From Streptomyces iakyrus (GTDB taxonomy: Bacteria > Actinomycetota > Actinomycetes > Streptomycetales > Streptomycetaceae): a stretch of 64,000 nt of DNA. Each line of letters begins with the position of its first letter. The stretch's first letter is position 1. The stretch covers positions 283,719 through 347,718 of the forward strand of contig NZ_JNXI01000015.1 in NCBI RefSeq assembly GCF_000717055.1, read 5' to 3'. Shown here piece by piece: positions 28,818 to 37,871 of this stretch. The notes below the pieces were generated by a model. It was given only the letters and a program-made list of their open reading frames with translations. It did not search any database and had not been told where the DNA came from. A program made the position numbers and the translations under genes.

Positions 28818-30347
28818 TCACTTGACCGCGCGCAGCGCGTTGACGATGCCGTGGCCGTAGAAGCCGTTGAGGCGATCGCCGCCCTCGCAGACCGCGTCCT
28901 GCGTGCCGTCGCCGTCCTGGTCGTAGGAGGCGGGGCAGGCGGTCTCGTCGGCCTGCGCCTTCAGCAGCGCCTGGAGCTGGGCCGGAGACGCCCAGGGGTG
29001 CTTGGACTTCAGCAGCGCGGCGACGCCGGAGGCGTGCGGCGAGGCCATCGAGGTGCCCTGCAGGAAGCCCCACGCGCCGTTCGGCATGGTGGACAGGATG
29101 CGGCCGTCCTTCGAGGGCGTGTCCGGGATCTGGTAGCGGCGGTCACCACCGGGCGCGGCGACGTCCACGACACCCTTGCCGTACGTCGAGAAGTACGACT
29201 TCACGTTGTCCACGCCCGTGGAGCTCACCGTGACGACACCCGGCAGCTGCGTCGGGATGTCGAAGCACTCGTGCGGGTCGATGGTGCGCTCGGCGGGCGT
29301 GGTGTCGTTCGGGCTGGAGTCGTCGACGATCGCGTCCGCGTCCAGGTCGTGGTTGGAGTTGCCGGCCGCGGCGACGTTCAGCGTGCCCTTCTTCTGGGCG
29401 TACAGCTGCGCCCTGTTGACCGCGGTGACGACGGCCCGCTGGTCCGGGTCGTCCATGCAGTTGTACAGCCACGGGTCGACGTAGTAGCTGTTGTTCGTTA
29501 TCTCGACGCCGTGGTCGGCGGCGAACACGAACGCGCAGACGACGCTCTCCGGGTAGAACAGGCCGTTCGCCCGGTCGGTCACGTTGATGCTGGACACCTT
29601 CACACCGGGAGCGACGCCCGCGACGCCGACGCCGTTGCGGGCGGCGGCTATCTCACCCGCGACATGCGTGCCGTGGTAGTCCTCGGGCGTGTACGGCCGC
29701 CAGGCGCCCTCGCTGGTGTCGGGCTTGCCGCCGGCGCAGTTGGCGGACTGCGACGCGGAGAAGTTCGGGGCGATGTCGGGGTGGGTGTCGTCCACGCCCG
29801 TGTCGATCACGGCGACGGTCACCTTGCGGCTGCCCGGGTTGATCGATGCGGCCTTGTCGGCGCCGATAGCCCGCAGGTCCCACTGGTCCGCCTCGAGGGG
29901 CTCGCTCTCGGGCGTCTTCGCCGAGGCGGCCTCGGTGCGCTTGGCCTGGGCGGCCGTCAGATACTCGACCGCGCCCTCCTCCTTCGTCCCCGCGGCCGCC
30001 AGCGGCGCCGTCCGCGTCGCACCCGCGGACTGGACCCCGCGGGCCTTGCGGATGGTCTGGGCGAAGTCGGGGTTCGAGGAGTGGACGACGATCACGCCGA
30101 TCCGCTGGTACGTGGCCACGACCGAACCGCCGGCCTTCGCGATCGCCTTCTGCACCGAGGCGATCGTGTGGCGGTCCACCTTGGTGTTGACGACGTAGGC
30201 CAGCTTCGGCGCGTCAGCCGTCCGGCTGGCCGGCGCCGCCTGCGGGGCCGCCGATGCGACGGCGGGCAGGAAGCCCAGAGAGGCCGTCAGGGACAGCGCG
30301 ACGGGCACGGCGAGAGCGAGCCGGCGTCTGGAAAGCGAGTGAGACAT
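28818..30347 (-). CDS. Secreted subtilisin-like serine protease (S8), copy 1
   Basis: A protease of 509 residues from the ATG at 30347 (MSHSLSRRRLALAVPVALSL), which is a Sec-type signal peptide; a run of 14 upstream codons in frame is ignored. Propeptide at about 45-120. The catalytic residues are Asp182, His225, Asn330 and Ser433 (IDTGVDDTHPD, HGTHVAGE, AAAGNSNHD, GTSMASPHASG). The EF-hand-like insertion here is YDQDGDGTQDAVC. It is the upstream member of the tandem pair and faces the acetate permease operon across a 254-bp divergent region. Confidence 0.95.
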   Translation of the reverse strand: MSHSLSRRRLALAVPVALSLTASLGFLPAVASAAPQAAPASRTADAPKLAYVVNTKVDRHTIASVQKAIAKAGGSVVATYQRIGVIVVHSSNPDFAQTIRKARGVQSAGATRTAPLAAAGTKEEGAVEYLTAAQAKRTEAASAKTPESEPLEADQWDLRAIGADKAASINPGSRKVTVAVIDTGVDDTHPDIAPNFSASQSANCAGGKPDTSEGAWRPYTPEDYHGTHVAGEIAAARNGVGVAGVAPGVKVSSINVTDRANGLFYPESVVCAFVFAADHGVEITNNSYYVDPWLYNCMDDPDQRAVVTAVNRAQLYAQKKGTLNVAAAGNSNHDLDADAIVDDSSPNDTTPAERTIDPHECFDIPTQLPGVVTVSSTGVDNVKSYFSTYGKGVVDVAAPGGDRRYQIPDTPSKDGRILSTMPNGAWGFLQGTSMASPHASGVAALLKSKHPWASPAQLQALLKAQADETACPASYDQDGDGTQDAVCEGGDRLNGFYGHGIVNALRAVK

Positions 30348-30601
30348 GGGGTCTCCACATCCTCCGGAAACGAAACCGGCCCGAGGCACAGGTGGTGCTC
30401 GGGCAGGTACATGACGTGGTGGTGCAGGGTGAAGCTATCCCGGCCTCTCGCTGGCCAGCAACGTTTTGTCGAAACGACTTCGGAAAGAACGCCGGGCGTT
30501 TGAACCGGTTCTCGCGTGCCGCCGTGACGTTGAACAAGGAGCGCGAGGACTCTCGCCTCCGCCCCCGTTACCGACCGCTTCCGTCATTGCGAGGAGACTC
30601 C

Positions 30602-30958
30602 GTGGCCACCGACGCACCGCCCCCCTCGAAAGAGCAACACAAGCTCCCCTCACCCGAGGAGTTCGCGGAGGTGCAGGAGAGCGCGGAGTTCGGTGAACTG
30701 CGCCGCTCCTACCGCTCCTTCGCCTTCCCGCTGACCGTCGGCTTCATCACCTGGTACCTGCTGTACGTCCTGCTCTCGAACTACGCGGGCGGCTTCATGG
30801 GCACCAAGCTCTTCGGCAACATCAACGTCGCCTTCGTCCTCGGCGTCGCCCAGTTCGTCACCACGTTCCTCATCGCCTGGTGGTACTCGCGGCACGCCGC
30901 CGCGAAGCTCGACCCCAAGGCCGAGGCCATCAAGACCCGGATGGAGAGCGGCGCATGA
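30602..30958 (+). CDS. yjcH: DUF485 family protein (YjcH-like), acetate permease partner
   Basis: The product has 118 residues from the GTG at 30602, with GAGGAG upstream. The N-terminus is hydrophilic (SPEEFAEVQESAEFGELRRS), then two spans follow: FAFPLTVGFITWYLLYVLLS and INVAFVLGVAQFVTTFLIAW, with YSRHAAAKLDPKAEAI at the end. This is the DUF485 plan; the gene commonly precedes actP, and here its stop overlaps the actP start as ATGA. Confidence 0.92.
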   Translation: MATDAPPPSKEQHKLPSPEEFAEVQESAEFGELRRSYRSFAFPLTVGFITWYLLYVLLSNYAGGFMGTKLFGNINVAFVLGVAQFVTTFLIAWWYSRHAAAKLDPKAEAIKTRMESGA

Positions 30959-32580
30959 GCCCCGTACAGCAGACCCTCCTCGCCGCGAACGAGGCCAGCG
31001 AGCACCGCCCGTTGATCATCACCCTGTTCGCGCTGTTCGTCGTCGCCACTCTCGGCATCACCATCTGGGCGGGCCGCCAGACCAAGGACGCCGCCGACTT
31101 CTACGCCGGTGGCCGCCAGTTCAGCGCCTTCCAGAACGGCCTCGCCGTCTCCGGCGACTACATGTCCGCCGCGTCCTTCCTCGGCATCGCGGGCGCCATC
31201 GCCCTGTTCGGCTACGACGGCTTCCTCTACTCCATCGGCTTCCTGGTCGCCTGGCTCGTCGCCCTGCTCCTGGTGGCCGAGCCACTGCGCAACTCCGGCC
31301 GCTACACCATGGGAGACGTCCTCGCGTACCGCATGCGCCAGCGCCCGGTCCGCACCGCCGCCGGCACCTCCACGATCGTCGTGTCGATCTTCTACCTGCT
31401 GGCCCAGATGGCCGGCGCGGGCGTCCTCGTCTCGCTGCTGCTCGGCATCACCACCGACGCCGGCAAGATCCTCATCGTCGCCCTCGTCGGCATCCTGATG
31501 ATCGTCTACGTCTCCATCGGCGGCATGAAGGGCACCACCTGGGTCCAGATGATCAAGGCCGTGCTGCTCATCGGCGGCACCATCCTGATCACCTTCCTGG
31601 TGCTGCTGAAGTTCAACTTCAACATCTCCGACCTGCTCGGCCAGGCCGCCGAGAACAGCGGCAAGGGCGCCGCCTTCCTGGAGCCCGGCCTGCAGTACGG
31701 CGCCACCGGCACCTCCAAGCTGGACTTCATCTCCCTCGGCATCGCCCTGGTCCTCGGCACCGCCGGCCTGCCGCACATCCTGATCCGCTTCTACACCGTG
31801 CCCGACGCCAAGGCCGCCCGTAAGTCCGTGAACTGGGCGATCGGCATCATCGGCGGCTTCTACCTGATGACCATCGCGCTCGGCTTCGGCGCCGCCGCGC
31901 TCATCTCCCAGGACGAGATCATCGCGTCCAACCCGTCCGGCAACACGGCGGCACCCCTGCTCGCCCTGCACCTCGGCGGCGTCGACTCGACCTGGGGCGC
32001 GATCCTGCTCGCCACGATCTCGGCGGTGGCCTTCGCGACCATCCTCGCCGTCGTCGCCGGCCTCACCCTCGCCTCCTCGTCCTCCTTCGCGCACGACATC
32101 TACGCCAACGTCATCCGCAAGGGGAAGGCGTCCGGCGCCGAGGAAGTGCGCGCCGCCCGCTGGGCGACCGTCTTCATCGGTGTCGTCTCCATCGGCCTCG
32201 GAGCCCTCGCCCGCGACCTGAACGTGGCAGGCCTGGTCGCGCTCGCCTTCGCCGTCGCCGCCTCCGCCAACCTGCCGACGATCCTCTACAGCCTGTTCTG
32301 GAAGCGCTTCACCACCCAGGGCGCCCTGTGGTCGATCTACGGCGGTCTGATCGTCGCCGTCGGCCTGGTGCTGTTCTCGCCGGTCGTCTCCGGCGACCCC
32401 AAGGCGATGTTCCCCGAGGTCGACTTCGCCTGGTTCCCGCTGAAGAACCCGGGCATCATCTCCATCCCGTTCGGCTTCCTCATGGGCTGGCTCGGCACGG
32501 TCCTGTCCAAGGAGGAGCCCGACACCAAGAAGTACGCGGAGCTGGAGGTCCGGTCCCTGACCGGCACCGGAGCCCACTGA
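30955..32580 (+). CDS. actP: Cation/acetate symporter ActP, sodium:solute symporter family
   Basis: A monocarboxylate uptake carrier with about 13 membrane spans and 541 residues from the ATG at 30955. Family stretches include DFYAGGRQFSAFQNGLAVSG, DYMSAASFLGIAGAIALFGY, and GTAGLPHILIRFYTVPDAKA in the core. It forms an operon with the DUF485 gene. Substrates of the family are acetate, glycolate and propionate; this copy is likely for acetate given the partner. Confidence 0.93.
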   Translation: MSPVQQTLLAANEASEHRPLIITLFALFVVATLGITIWAGRQTKDAADFYAGGRQFSAFQNGLAVSGDYMSAASFLGIAGAIALFGYDGFLYSIGFLVAWLVALLLVAEPLRNSGRYTMGDVLAYRMRQRPVRTAAGTSTIVVSIFYLLAQMAGAGVLVSLLLGITTDAGKILIVALVGILMIVYVSIGGMKGTTWVQMIKAVLLIGGTILITFLVLLKFNFNISDLLGQAAENSGKGAAFLEPGLQYGATGTSKLDFISLGIALVLGTAGLPHILIRFYTVPDAKAARKSVNWAIGIIGGFYLMTIALGFGAAALISQDEIIASNPSGNTAAPLLALHLGGVDSTWGAILLATISAVAFATILAVVAGLTLASSSSFAHDIYANVIRKGKASGAEEVRAARWATVFIGVVSIGLGALARDLNVAGLVALAFAVAASANLPTILYSLFWKRFTTQGALWSIYGGLIVAVGLVLFSPVVSGDPKAMFPEVDFAWFPLKNPGIISIPFGFLMGWLGTVLSKEEPDTKKYAELEVRSLTGTGAH

Positions 32581-32595
32581 GCACACCCCCTCCCG

Positions 32596-32641
32596 CGCGG
32601 CCGTGTCGTAGGAACCTCCAGGTCCCTGCGGCACGGCCGCG
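32596..32641 (+). terminator. Terminator after actP
   Basis: A long inverted repeat pairs CGCGGCCGTG at 32596-32605 with CACGGCCGCG at 32632-32641, and the pairing continues inwards (TCGTAGGAACC with GGTCCCTGCGG, with mismatches). Confidence 0.8.
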
Positions 32642-32752
32642 TCCCGCGTCGTGGGATCGGGCCTGTGGCGTTGTCGGTGGTGTCACGTAGGCTCGCGGGT
32701 GTCGGAGAAACCAGTGCCGCACGCACGATCCGCGACGAGGGAGGGGGCCCAC

Positions 32753-33742
32753 GTGCTCATCGACACCTACGGCCGGGTGGCCACCGACCTGAGGGTCTCG
32801 CTGACCGACCGGTGCAACTTGCGCTGTACGTACTGCATGCCCGAGGAGGGCCTGCAGTGGCTGGCCAAGCCGGACCTGCTCACGGACGACGAGATCGTCC
32901 GCCTGATCGACATCGCCGTCACCTCCCTCGGCATCGAGGAAGTGCGCTTCACCGGCGGCGAGCCGCTGCTGCGCCCGGGCCTGGTCGGCATCGTCGAGCG
33001 CGTCGCCGCTCTGGCCCCGCGCCCCCAGATGTCACTGACCACCAACGGCATCGGCCTCAAACGCACGGCGGCGGCCCTGAAGGCGGCCGGCCTGGACCGG
33101 GTCAACGTCTCTCTGGACACCCTGCGCCCGGAGGTCTTCAAGACCCTCACCCGCCGCGACCGGCACAAGGACGTCATCGAGGGCCTGTACGCGGCCCGGG
33201 ACGCGGGCCTTACCCCGGTCAAGGTCAACTCGGTCCTGATGCCGGGCCTCAACGACGACGAGGCCCCGGAGCTGCTGGCCTGGGCCGTGGAGCACGACTA
33301 CGAGCTGCGGTTCATCGAGCAGATGCCGCTCGACGCCCAGCACGGCTGGAAGCGGGACGGCATGATCACCGCCGGGGACATCCTGACCTCCCTGCGTACC
33401 CGTTTCGAGCTGACCGCGGAGGGCGAGGAGAAGCGCGGCTCGGCCCCGGCGGAGCGCTGGCTGGTGGACGGCGGGCCGCATGTCGTCGGCGTCATCGCCT
33501 CCGTCACCCGCCCGTTCTGCTCGGCCTGCGACCGCACCCGCCTCACCGCCGACGGCCAGGTCCGCACCTGCCTGTTCGCCCAGGAGGAGACCGACCTGCG
33601 CGCCGCCCTGCGCTCCGGCGCCCCCGACGAGGAGATCGCCCGCATCTGGCGCCTGGCGATGTGGGGCAAGAAGGCGGGAGCGGGCCTGGACGACCCGGCG
33701 TTCGTGCAGCCCGACCGGCCGATGTCGGCGATCGGCGGCTGA
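32753..33742 (+). CDS. moaA: GTP 3',8-cyclase MoaA
   Basis: A radical SAM enzyme for the first step of molybdenum cofactor synthesis. From the GTG at 32753, with GAGGGAGGGG upstream, it has 329 residues, the standard size. The SAM cluster is CNLRCTYC with Cys21, 25 and 28. The second cluster is at CSACDRTRLTADGQVRTC near the C-terminus. The Gly-Gly C-terminus (MSAIGG), needed for activity, is intact. No other moa gene is adjacent. Confidence 0.95.
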   Translation: MLIDTYGRVATDLRVSLTDRCNLRCTYCMPEEGLQWLAKPDLLTDDEIVRLIDIAVTSLGIEEVRFTGGEPLLRPGLVGIVERVAALAPRPQMSLTTNGIGLKRTAAALKAAGLDRVNVSLDTLRPEVFKTLTRRDRHKDVIEGLYAARDAGLTPVKVNSVLMPGLNDDEAPELLAWAVEHDYELRFIEQMPLDAQHGWKRDGMITAGDILTSLRTRFELTAEGEEKRGSAPAERWLVDGGPHVVGVIASVTRPFCSACDRTRLTADGQVRTCLFAQEETDLRAALRSGAPDEEIARIWRLAMWGKKAGAGLDDPAFVQPDRPMSAIGG

Positions 33743-33746
33743 CGGC

Positions 33747-33959
33747 CTAGCGGGCCTCTTCCCACTCCTTGAGCAGGACCACGTCCTTCAGGAACCCCCG
33801 CACCCCGAGGAACTGCGACAAGTGCTCGCGGTGCTCCTCACAGGCCAGCCACGTCTTGCGCCGCTCCGGCGTGTGGATCTTCGGGTTGTTCCACGCCAGG
33901 ACCCACACGGCCTCGGCCCGGCAGCCCTTCGCGGAACAGATGGGCGTCTCGTCACTCAC
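33747..33959 (-). CDS. Small conserved zinc-ribbon-like protein
   Basis: A 70-residue protein with a possible metal site: CSAKGC at 8-13 and CEEHREH near residue 40. It includes the conserved segment WVLAWNNPKIHTPERRKTWL. Orthologues sit beside moaA in many streptomycetes; some databases label the family acetone carboxylase, which I would not trust. It faces moaA with 4 bp between the stops. Confidence 0.82.
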   Translation of the reverse strand: MSDETPICSAKGCRAEAVWVLAWNNPKIHTPERRKTWLACEEHREHLSQFLGVRGFLKDVVLLKEWEEAR

Positions 33960-33988
33960 AGCTTCGTCTCACAGGGAAAGGTTCACAG

Positions 33989-34033
33989 AAAAAGGCGACG
34001 CCGAGCAGCCACGGGGGGAGCTGCCCGGCGTCG
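33989..34033 (-). terminator. Intrinsic terminator after the DUF3099 gene
   Basis: A 14-bp hairpin (CGACGCCGAGCAGC at 33996-34009 with its near-complement at 34020-34033, one G:T) is followed on the minus strand by CCTTTTTC, a genuine U-tract. It ends transcription from the DUF3099 gene before the small zinc protein gene. The rest of 33960-34190 shows promoter-like AT-richer sequence only. Confidence 0.8.
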
Positions 34034-34190
34034 GTCCGTCGCTCCGACGGGGGATGCGGAGCGCCTACGAAGTATGTCACGCATCACCCCGGGCCCGGCA
34101 CTGGAACAACATGATTGATCTGAGCTTTTCTTGAGCTTGGCGGGAAGATGACTTCCCTCCCCGATCACCGGTGATCTCCCCCCGGCGTCG

Positions 34191-34586
34191 CTACCGCTCG
34201 GGCGTCTCGCCCCGCCCGCCCGGCACCGGCTCGGACACGGCGTCTTCCGCGCCGGATTCCGCCGGCCCGTCACCCGGAGCCGGCGGCGAGATCATCGGAC
34301 GCACCGGCGGCGCCACGAACGTCGACGGCAGGGACGGCGCGTTCTCGCGCCCGGCGTTCGCGATCACCACGGCGACGTACGGCAGCACCAGCCCGAGCAC
34401 CAACGCCACGATGGCCACGTGCCGTTCGACGTTCCACAACGTGGCCGCGAGGATCACCGAGATCGTGCGGACCGTCATCGAGATCACGTACCGGCGCTGC
34501 CGCCCGCGGACGTCCTCCTGGAGCCCTGCCCGGGCGCCGGTGATCCGGAAAACCTGGACGTTGCCGCCGCCATGCTGCTTCCGCAT
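34191..34586 (-). CDS. DUF3099 family membrane protein
   Basis: A 131-residue protein. It has the DUF3099 signature VFRITGARAGLQEDVRGRQR, two membrane spans (ISVILAATLWNVERHVAI and VALVLGLVLPYVAVVIANAG), and a Pro-rich tail. Function is unknown. It is transcribed from the gap at 34587-34829 shared with the GlsB-like gene. Confidence 0.88.
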   Translation of the reverse strand: MRKQHGGGNVQVFRITGARAGLQEDVRGRQRRYVISMTVRTISVILAATLWNVERHVAIVALVLGLVLPYVAVVIANAGRENAPSLPSTFVAPPVRPMISPPAPGDGPAESGAEDAVSEPVPGGRGETPER

Positions 34587-34829
34587 CGCATTCCACCATC
34601 CGCCCGTATCGGACTCTCCCCGCCCCGTAGCCGCCTCGGCCGGCCGGGGAACCTGGCCGGGACAGCTCCCACGTTACGCCGCGGCTGCGCCGGTCACGAG
34701 ACCGGGTGGCGCCCCGGCCGGACGAACGGCGTGCGCCGGAGCGCGTACGGCCCGTGCCGGCATGCGGCGTACGGCACCTGGGCCGACACTGGCCGTAGTG
34801 CTCACGTCGAGCCGCACGAGGAGGCAGCG

Positions 34830-35105
34830 ATGGGCTGGTTGTGGGCGATCATCGTAGGACTGGTACTGGGTCTGCTCGCCAAGGCGATCATTCCGGGCAA
34901 ACAGCATATTCCGCTGTGGTTGACCGTCATCCTGGGCATGATCGGCGGTATCGCCGGCAATGCCATCGCCCGGGCGGCCGGTGTCGACGCCACATCGGGG
35001 ATCGACTGGTGGCGGCACGTCTTCCAACTGGTGGCCGCGCTCATCCTCGTCGGTCTCGGTGACCGGGCCTGGACGGCGGCCAGGGGAGACAAACGCAGGG
35101 CATGA
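34830..35105 (+). CDS. GlsB/YeaQ/YmgE family stress response membrane protein
   Basis: A 91-residue protein with three hydrophobic segments: WLWAIIVGLVLGLLAKAIIP, LTVILGMIGGIAGNAIARAA and HVFQLVAALILVGLGD. This is the transglycosylase-associated-protein plan (no enzyme activity implied). The ATG at 34830 has GAGGAGGCAG upstream. It ends at a strong bidirectional terminator. Confidence 0.9.
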   Translation: MGWLWAIIVGLVLGLLAKAIIPGKQHIPLWLTVILGMIGGIAGNAIARAAGVDATSGIDWWRHVFQLVAALILVGLGDRAWTAARGDKRRA

Positions 35106-35118
35106 CAAGCGCACGGCG

Positions 35119-35154
35119 AAGGGGGCGGTCTCCGGCACCGGAGACCGCCCCCTT
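35119..35154 (+). terminator. Bidirectional terminator between the GlsB-like gene and tyrS
   Basis: A perfect 17-bp inverted repeat, AAGGGGGCGGTCTCCGG and its complement, lies between convergent genes. Confidence 0.88.
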
Positions 35155-35164
35155 CCCTGCGCTC

Positions 35165-36433
35165 TCAGGCGCCCGTGACCTCGACCGCCGCCAGGTTCTT
35201 CTTGCCCCGGCGCAGCACCAGCCAGCGGCCGTGCAGCAGATCCTCCTTGGCGGGGACGGCGTCCTCACCCGCGACCTTGACGTTGTTCACGTAGGCGCCG
35301 CCCTCCTTGACCGTGCGGCGCGCGGCCGACTTGCTGGCCACCAGGCCGACCTCGGCGAACAGGTCCACGGCCGGGCCCAGCTCGGCGACCTGGACGTGCG
35401 GCACCTCGGACAGGGCCGCGGCCAGCGTCCTCTCGTCGAGCTCCGCCAGCTCGCCCTGCCCGAAGAGGGCCTTGGAGGCGGCGATCACGGCGGCCGTCTG
35501 ACCGGCGCCGTGCACCAGCGTCGTCAGCTCCTCGGCCAGCGCACGCTGCGCGGCCCGGGCCTGCGGACGCTCCTCGGTCTGCCGCTCCAGCTCCTCCAGC
35601 TCCGCACGGGAACGGAAGGACAGGATGCGCATGTACCGGGAGATGTCCCGGTCGTCCACGTTCAGCCAGAACTGGTAGAACGCGTACGGCGTCGTCATCT
35701 CCGGGTCGAGCCAGACGGCGCCGCCCTCGGTCTTGCCGAACTTGGTGCCGTCCGCCTTCGTCATCAGCGGCGTCGCCAGCGCGTGCGCGGTCGCGTCCGG
35801 CTCCAGGCGGTGGATCAGATCCAGGCCCGCCGTGAGGTTGCCCCACTGGTCGCTGCCGCCCTGCTGGAGCGTGCAGCCGTAGCGCCGGTAGAGCTGGAGG
35901 AAGTCCATGCCCTGCAGCAGCTGGTAGCTGAACTCCGTGTAGCTGATGCCCTCGGAGGACTCCAGGCGCCGGGCCACGGAGTCCTTCGTCAGCATCTTGT
36001 TGACGCGGAAGTGCTTGCCGATGTCCCGGAGGAACTCGATCGCGGAGAGGTTCTGCGTCCAGTCGAGGTTGTTGACCATGACGGCCGCGTTCTCGCCCTC
36101 GAAGTCCAGGAACGGCTCGATCTGGGCGCGCAGCTTGGCGACCCAGCCGGTGACCGTCTCCGGGTCGTTCAGCGTGCGCTCCGCGGTCGGGCGCGGGTCG
36201 CCGATCAGGCCCGTGGCCCCGCCGACCAGCGCCAGCGGCCGGTGACCGGCCTGCTGGAGCCGGCGCACGGTGAGCACCTGCACCAGGTGCCCCACGTGCA
36301 GCGACGGCGCCGTCGGGTCGAAGCCGCAATAGAACGTGACGGGACCGTCCGCGAGCGCCTTGCGCAAAGCGTCCTCGTCAGTGGACAGGGCGAACAGCCC
36401 GCGCCACTTCAGCTCGTCGACGATGTCCGTCAC
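35165..36433 (-). CDS. tyrS: Tyrosyl-tRNA synthetase
   Basis: A class I synthetase of 422 residues. The HIGH-type motif is [10 protein letters not shown] near residue 48, the tyrosine-binding [12 protein letters not shown] lies in the middle, and the KMSKS-like loop is [11 protein letters not shown]. The C-terminal S4 RNA-binding domain is visible as [20 protein letters not shown]. It lies 43 bp behind pmbA on the same strand, too short a gap for a T-box leader. Confidence 0.97.
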   Translation of the reverse strand: MTDIVDELKWRGLFALSTDEDALRKALADGPVTFYCGFDPTAPSLHVGHLVQVLTVRRLQQAGHRPLALVGGATGLIGDPRPTAERTLNDPETVTGWVAKLRAQIEPFLDFEGENAAVMVNNLDWTQNLSAIEFLRDIGKHFRVNKMLTKDSVARRLESSEGISYTEFSYQLLQGMDFLQLYRRYGCTLQQGGSDQWGNLTAGLDLIHRLEPDATAHALATPLMTKADGTKFGKTEGGAVWLDPEMTTPYAFYQFWLNVDDRDISRYMRILSFRSRAELEELERQTEERPQARAAQRALAEELTTLVHGAGQTAAVIAASKALFGQGELAELDERTLAAALSEVPHVQVAELGPAVDLFAEVGLVASKSAARRTVKEGGAYVNNVKVAGEDAVPAKEDLLHGRWLVLRRGKKNLAAVEVTGA

Positions 36434-36476
36434 GGTTCTCGCATCTCCTTGAATGGGCTCGTAATCAGGTACGAGG

Positions 36477-37871
36477 TTATACGCCCTGGCTGACAGAGCT
36501 CATATTGAAATCCGGCACCCGCAGGGCCGGCATCGCGGCCCTGGTGAACCAGTCGCTCCACTCCCTGGGCAGCGTCTTCTCGGTCCGCCCCGCCTCGGTG
36601 GCCCGGCCCAGCACCCCGACCGGCGACTCGTTGAACCGGAAGTTGTTCACCTCGCCCGTCACCTCGCCGTTCTCCACGAGGTAGACGCCGTCCCGGGTCA
36701 GACCGGTGAGCAGCAGCGAGGCCGGGTCGACCTCCCGGATGTACCACAGGCAGGTCAGCAGCAGCCCGCGCCCGGTGTTCGCGACCATCTCCTCCAGGGA
36801 CCGGTCCTCGCCCCCGTCCAGGACGATGTTGTCGATGCCCGGCGCCACGGGCAGGCCGGTCAGGCCCGCACTGTGGCGGCTGGTCGTCAGATGCCGCAGC
36901 TCGCCCTCGCGCATCCACTCGGTGGCCGCCAGCGGCAGCCCATTGTCGAACACCGACTGGTCGCCCCCGGAGGAGTGGGCGATCACGAAGGGCGCCGACT
37001 CCAGGCCCGGCTCGTTCGGGTCGCTGCGCAGCGTCAGCGGCAGGTCGGTCAGCTTCTCGCCGACCCGGGTGCCGCCGCCGGGCTTCGAGAACACCGTGCG
37101 GCCCTCGACCGCGTCCCGGCCCGACGCCGACCACATCTGGTAGATCAGCAGGTCCGCCACGGCCGTCGGCGGCAGCAGCGTCTCATACCGCCCCGCGGGC
37201 AGTTCCACGCGCCGCTCGGCCCACCCGAGGCGCACGGCCAGCTCCGCGTCCAGGGCCGCCGGGTCGACGTCCTTGAAGTCCCGCGTGGAGCGCCCGGCCC
37301 ATGCGGACCGGGTCCGGTCGGGGGACTTGGCGTTCAGCTCCAGCGTCCCGTTCGGCTGGTCGTGGCGCAGCCGCAGCCCCGTGGACGTGCCGACGTACGA
37401 CGACACCATCTCGTGGTTGGCGAAGCCGTACAGCTCCCGGCCGCCCGCACGCGCGCGTGCGAAGGCCTCGCCGAGCGCGGGAGCGAAGTCGGCGAACACG
37501 GCGGAGGAGGTCTCGACGGGCGCCTCCGTGAACTCCGGTGACGGTGCCACGCCGGTGACCAGCGGCTGCGCGTCCTCGGCGGGTCCGGCGCCGCGCGCGG
37601 CGGCCTCGGCGGCCCGCACCAGGGGCTCCAGCTCGTCGGGGGTCACCGCGGACCGCGACACGACCCCGGAGGCCGTGCCCTCCTTGCCGTCGACCGTGGC
37701 GACCACGGTGAGCGTGCGCCCGCGCGTGACGCCGTTCGTGGTGAGCGCGTTGCCCGCCCAGCGCAGGTTCGCGGTGGACTCCTCGTCGGCGATGACGACA
37801 CAGCCGTCCGCCCGGGACAGTTCGAGGGCGCGCTCGACGACCTCGTGCGGCTTGCTGGAACGCGCGCTCAT
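36477..37871 (-). CDS. pmbA: TldD/PmbA family protein, PmbA (TldE)-type subunit
   Basis: The non-catalytic partner of the TldD/TldE protease, 464 residues. It lacks the HExxxH motif seen in its neighbour, and its ends match the family ([20 protein letters not shown] and [18 protein letters not shown]). The ATG overlaps the tldD stop as ATGA, so the two subunits are made together. The E. coli complex processes microcin B17 and related peptides; the substrate in Streptomyces is not evident here. Confidence 0.93.
   Translation of the reverse strand: MSARSSKPHEVVERALELSRADGCVVIADEESTANLRWAGNALTTNGVTRGRTLTVVATVDGKEGTASGVVSRSAVTPDELEPLVRAAEAAARGAGPAEDAQPLVTGVAPSPEFTEAPVETSSAVFADFAPALGEAFARARAGGRELYGFANHEMVSSYVGTSTGLRLRHDQPNGTLELNAKSPDRTRSAWAGRSTRDFKDVDPAALDAELAVRLGWAERRVELPAGRYETLLPPTAVADLLIYQMWSASGRDAVEGRTVFSKPGGGTRVGEKLTDLPLTLRSDPNEPGLESAPFVIAHSSGGDQSVFDNGLPLAATEWMREGELRHLTTSRHSAGLTGLPVAPGIDNIVLDGGEDRSLEEMVANTGRGLLLTCLWYIREVDPASLLLTGLTRDGVYLVENGEVTGEVNNFRFNESPVGVLGRATEAGRTEKTLPREWSDWFTRAAMPALRVPDFNMSSVSQGV

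Noticed and set aside
30781..32634. A 617-residue minus-strand frame
   Set aside because: It is antisense to actP; its Gly/Asp-rich sequence has no recognisable domain.
36434..36476. T-box leader for tyrS
   Set aside because: The gap is only 43 nt, too short for a T-box, and no T-box core sequence is present.
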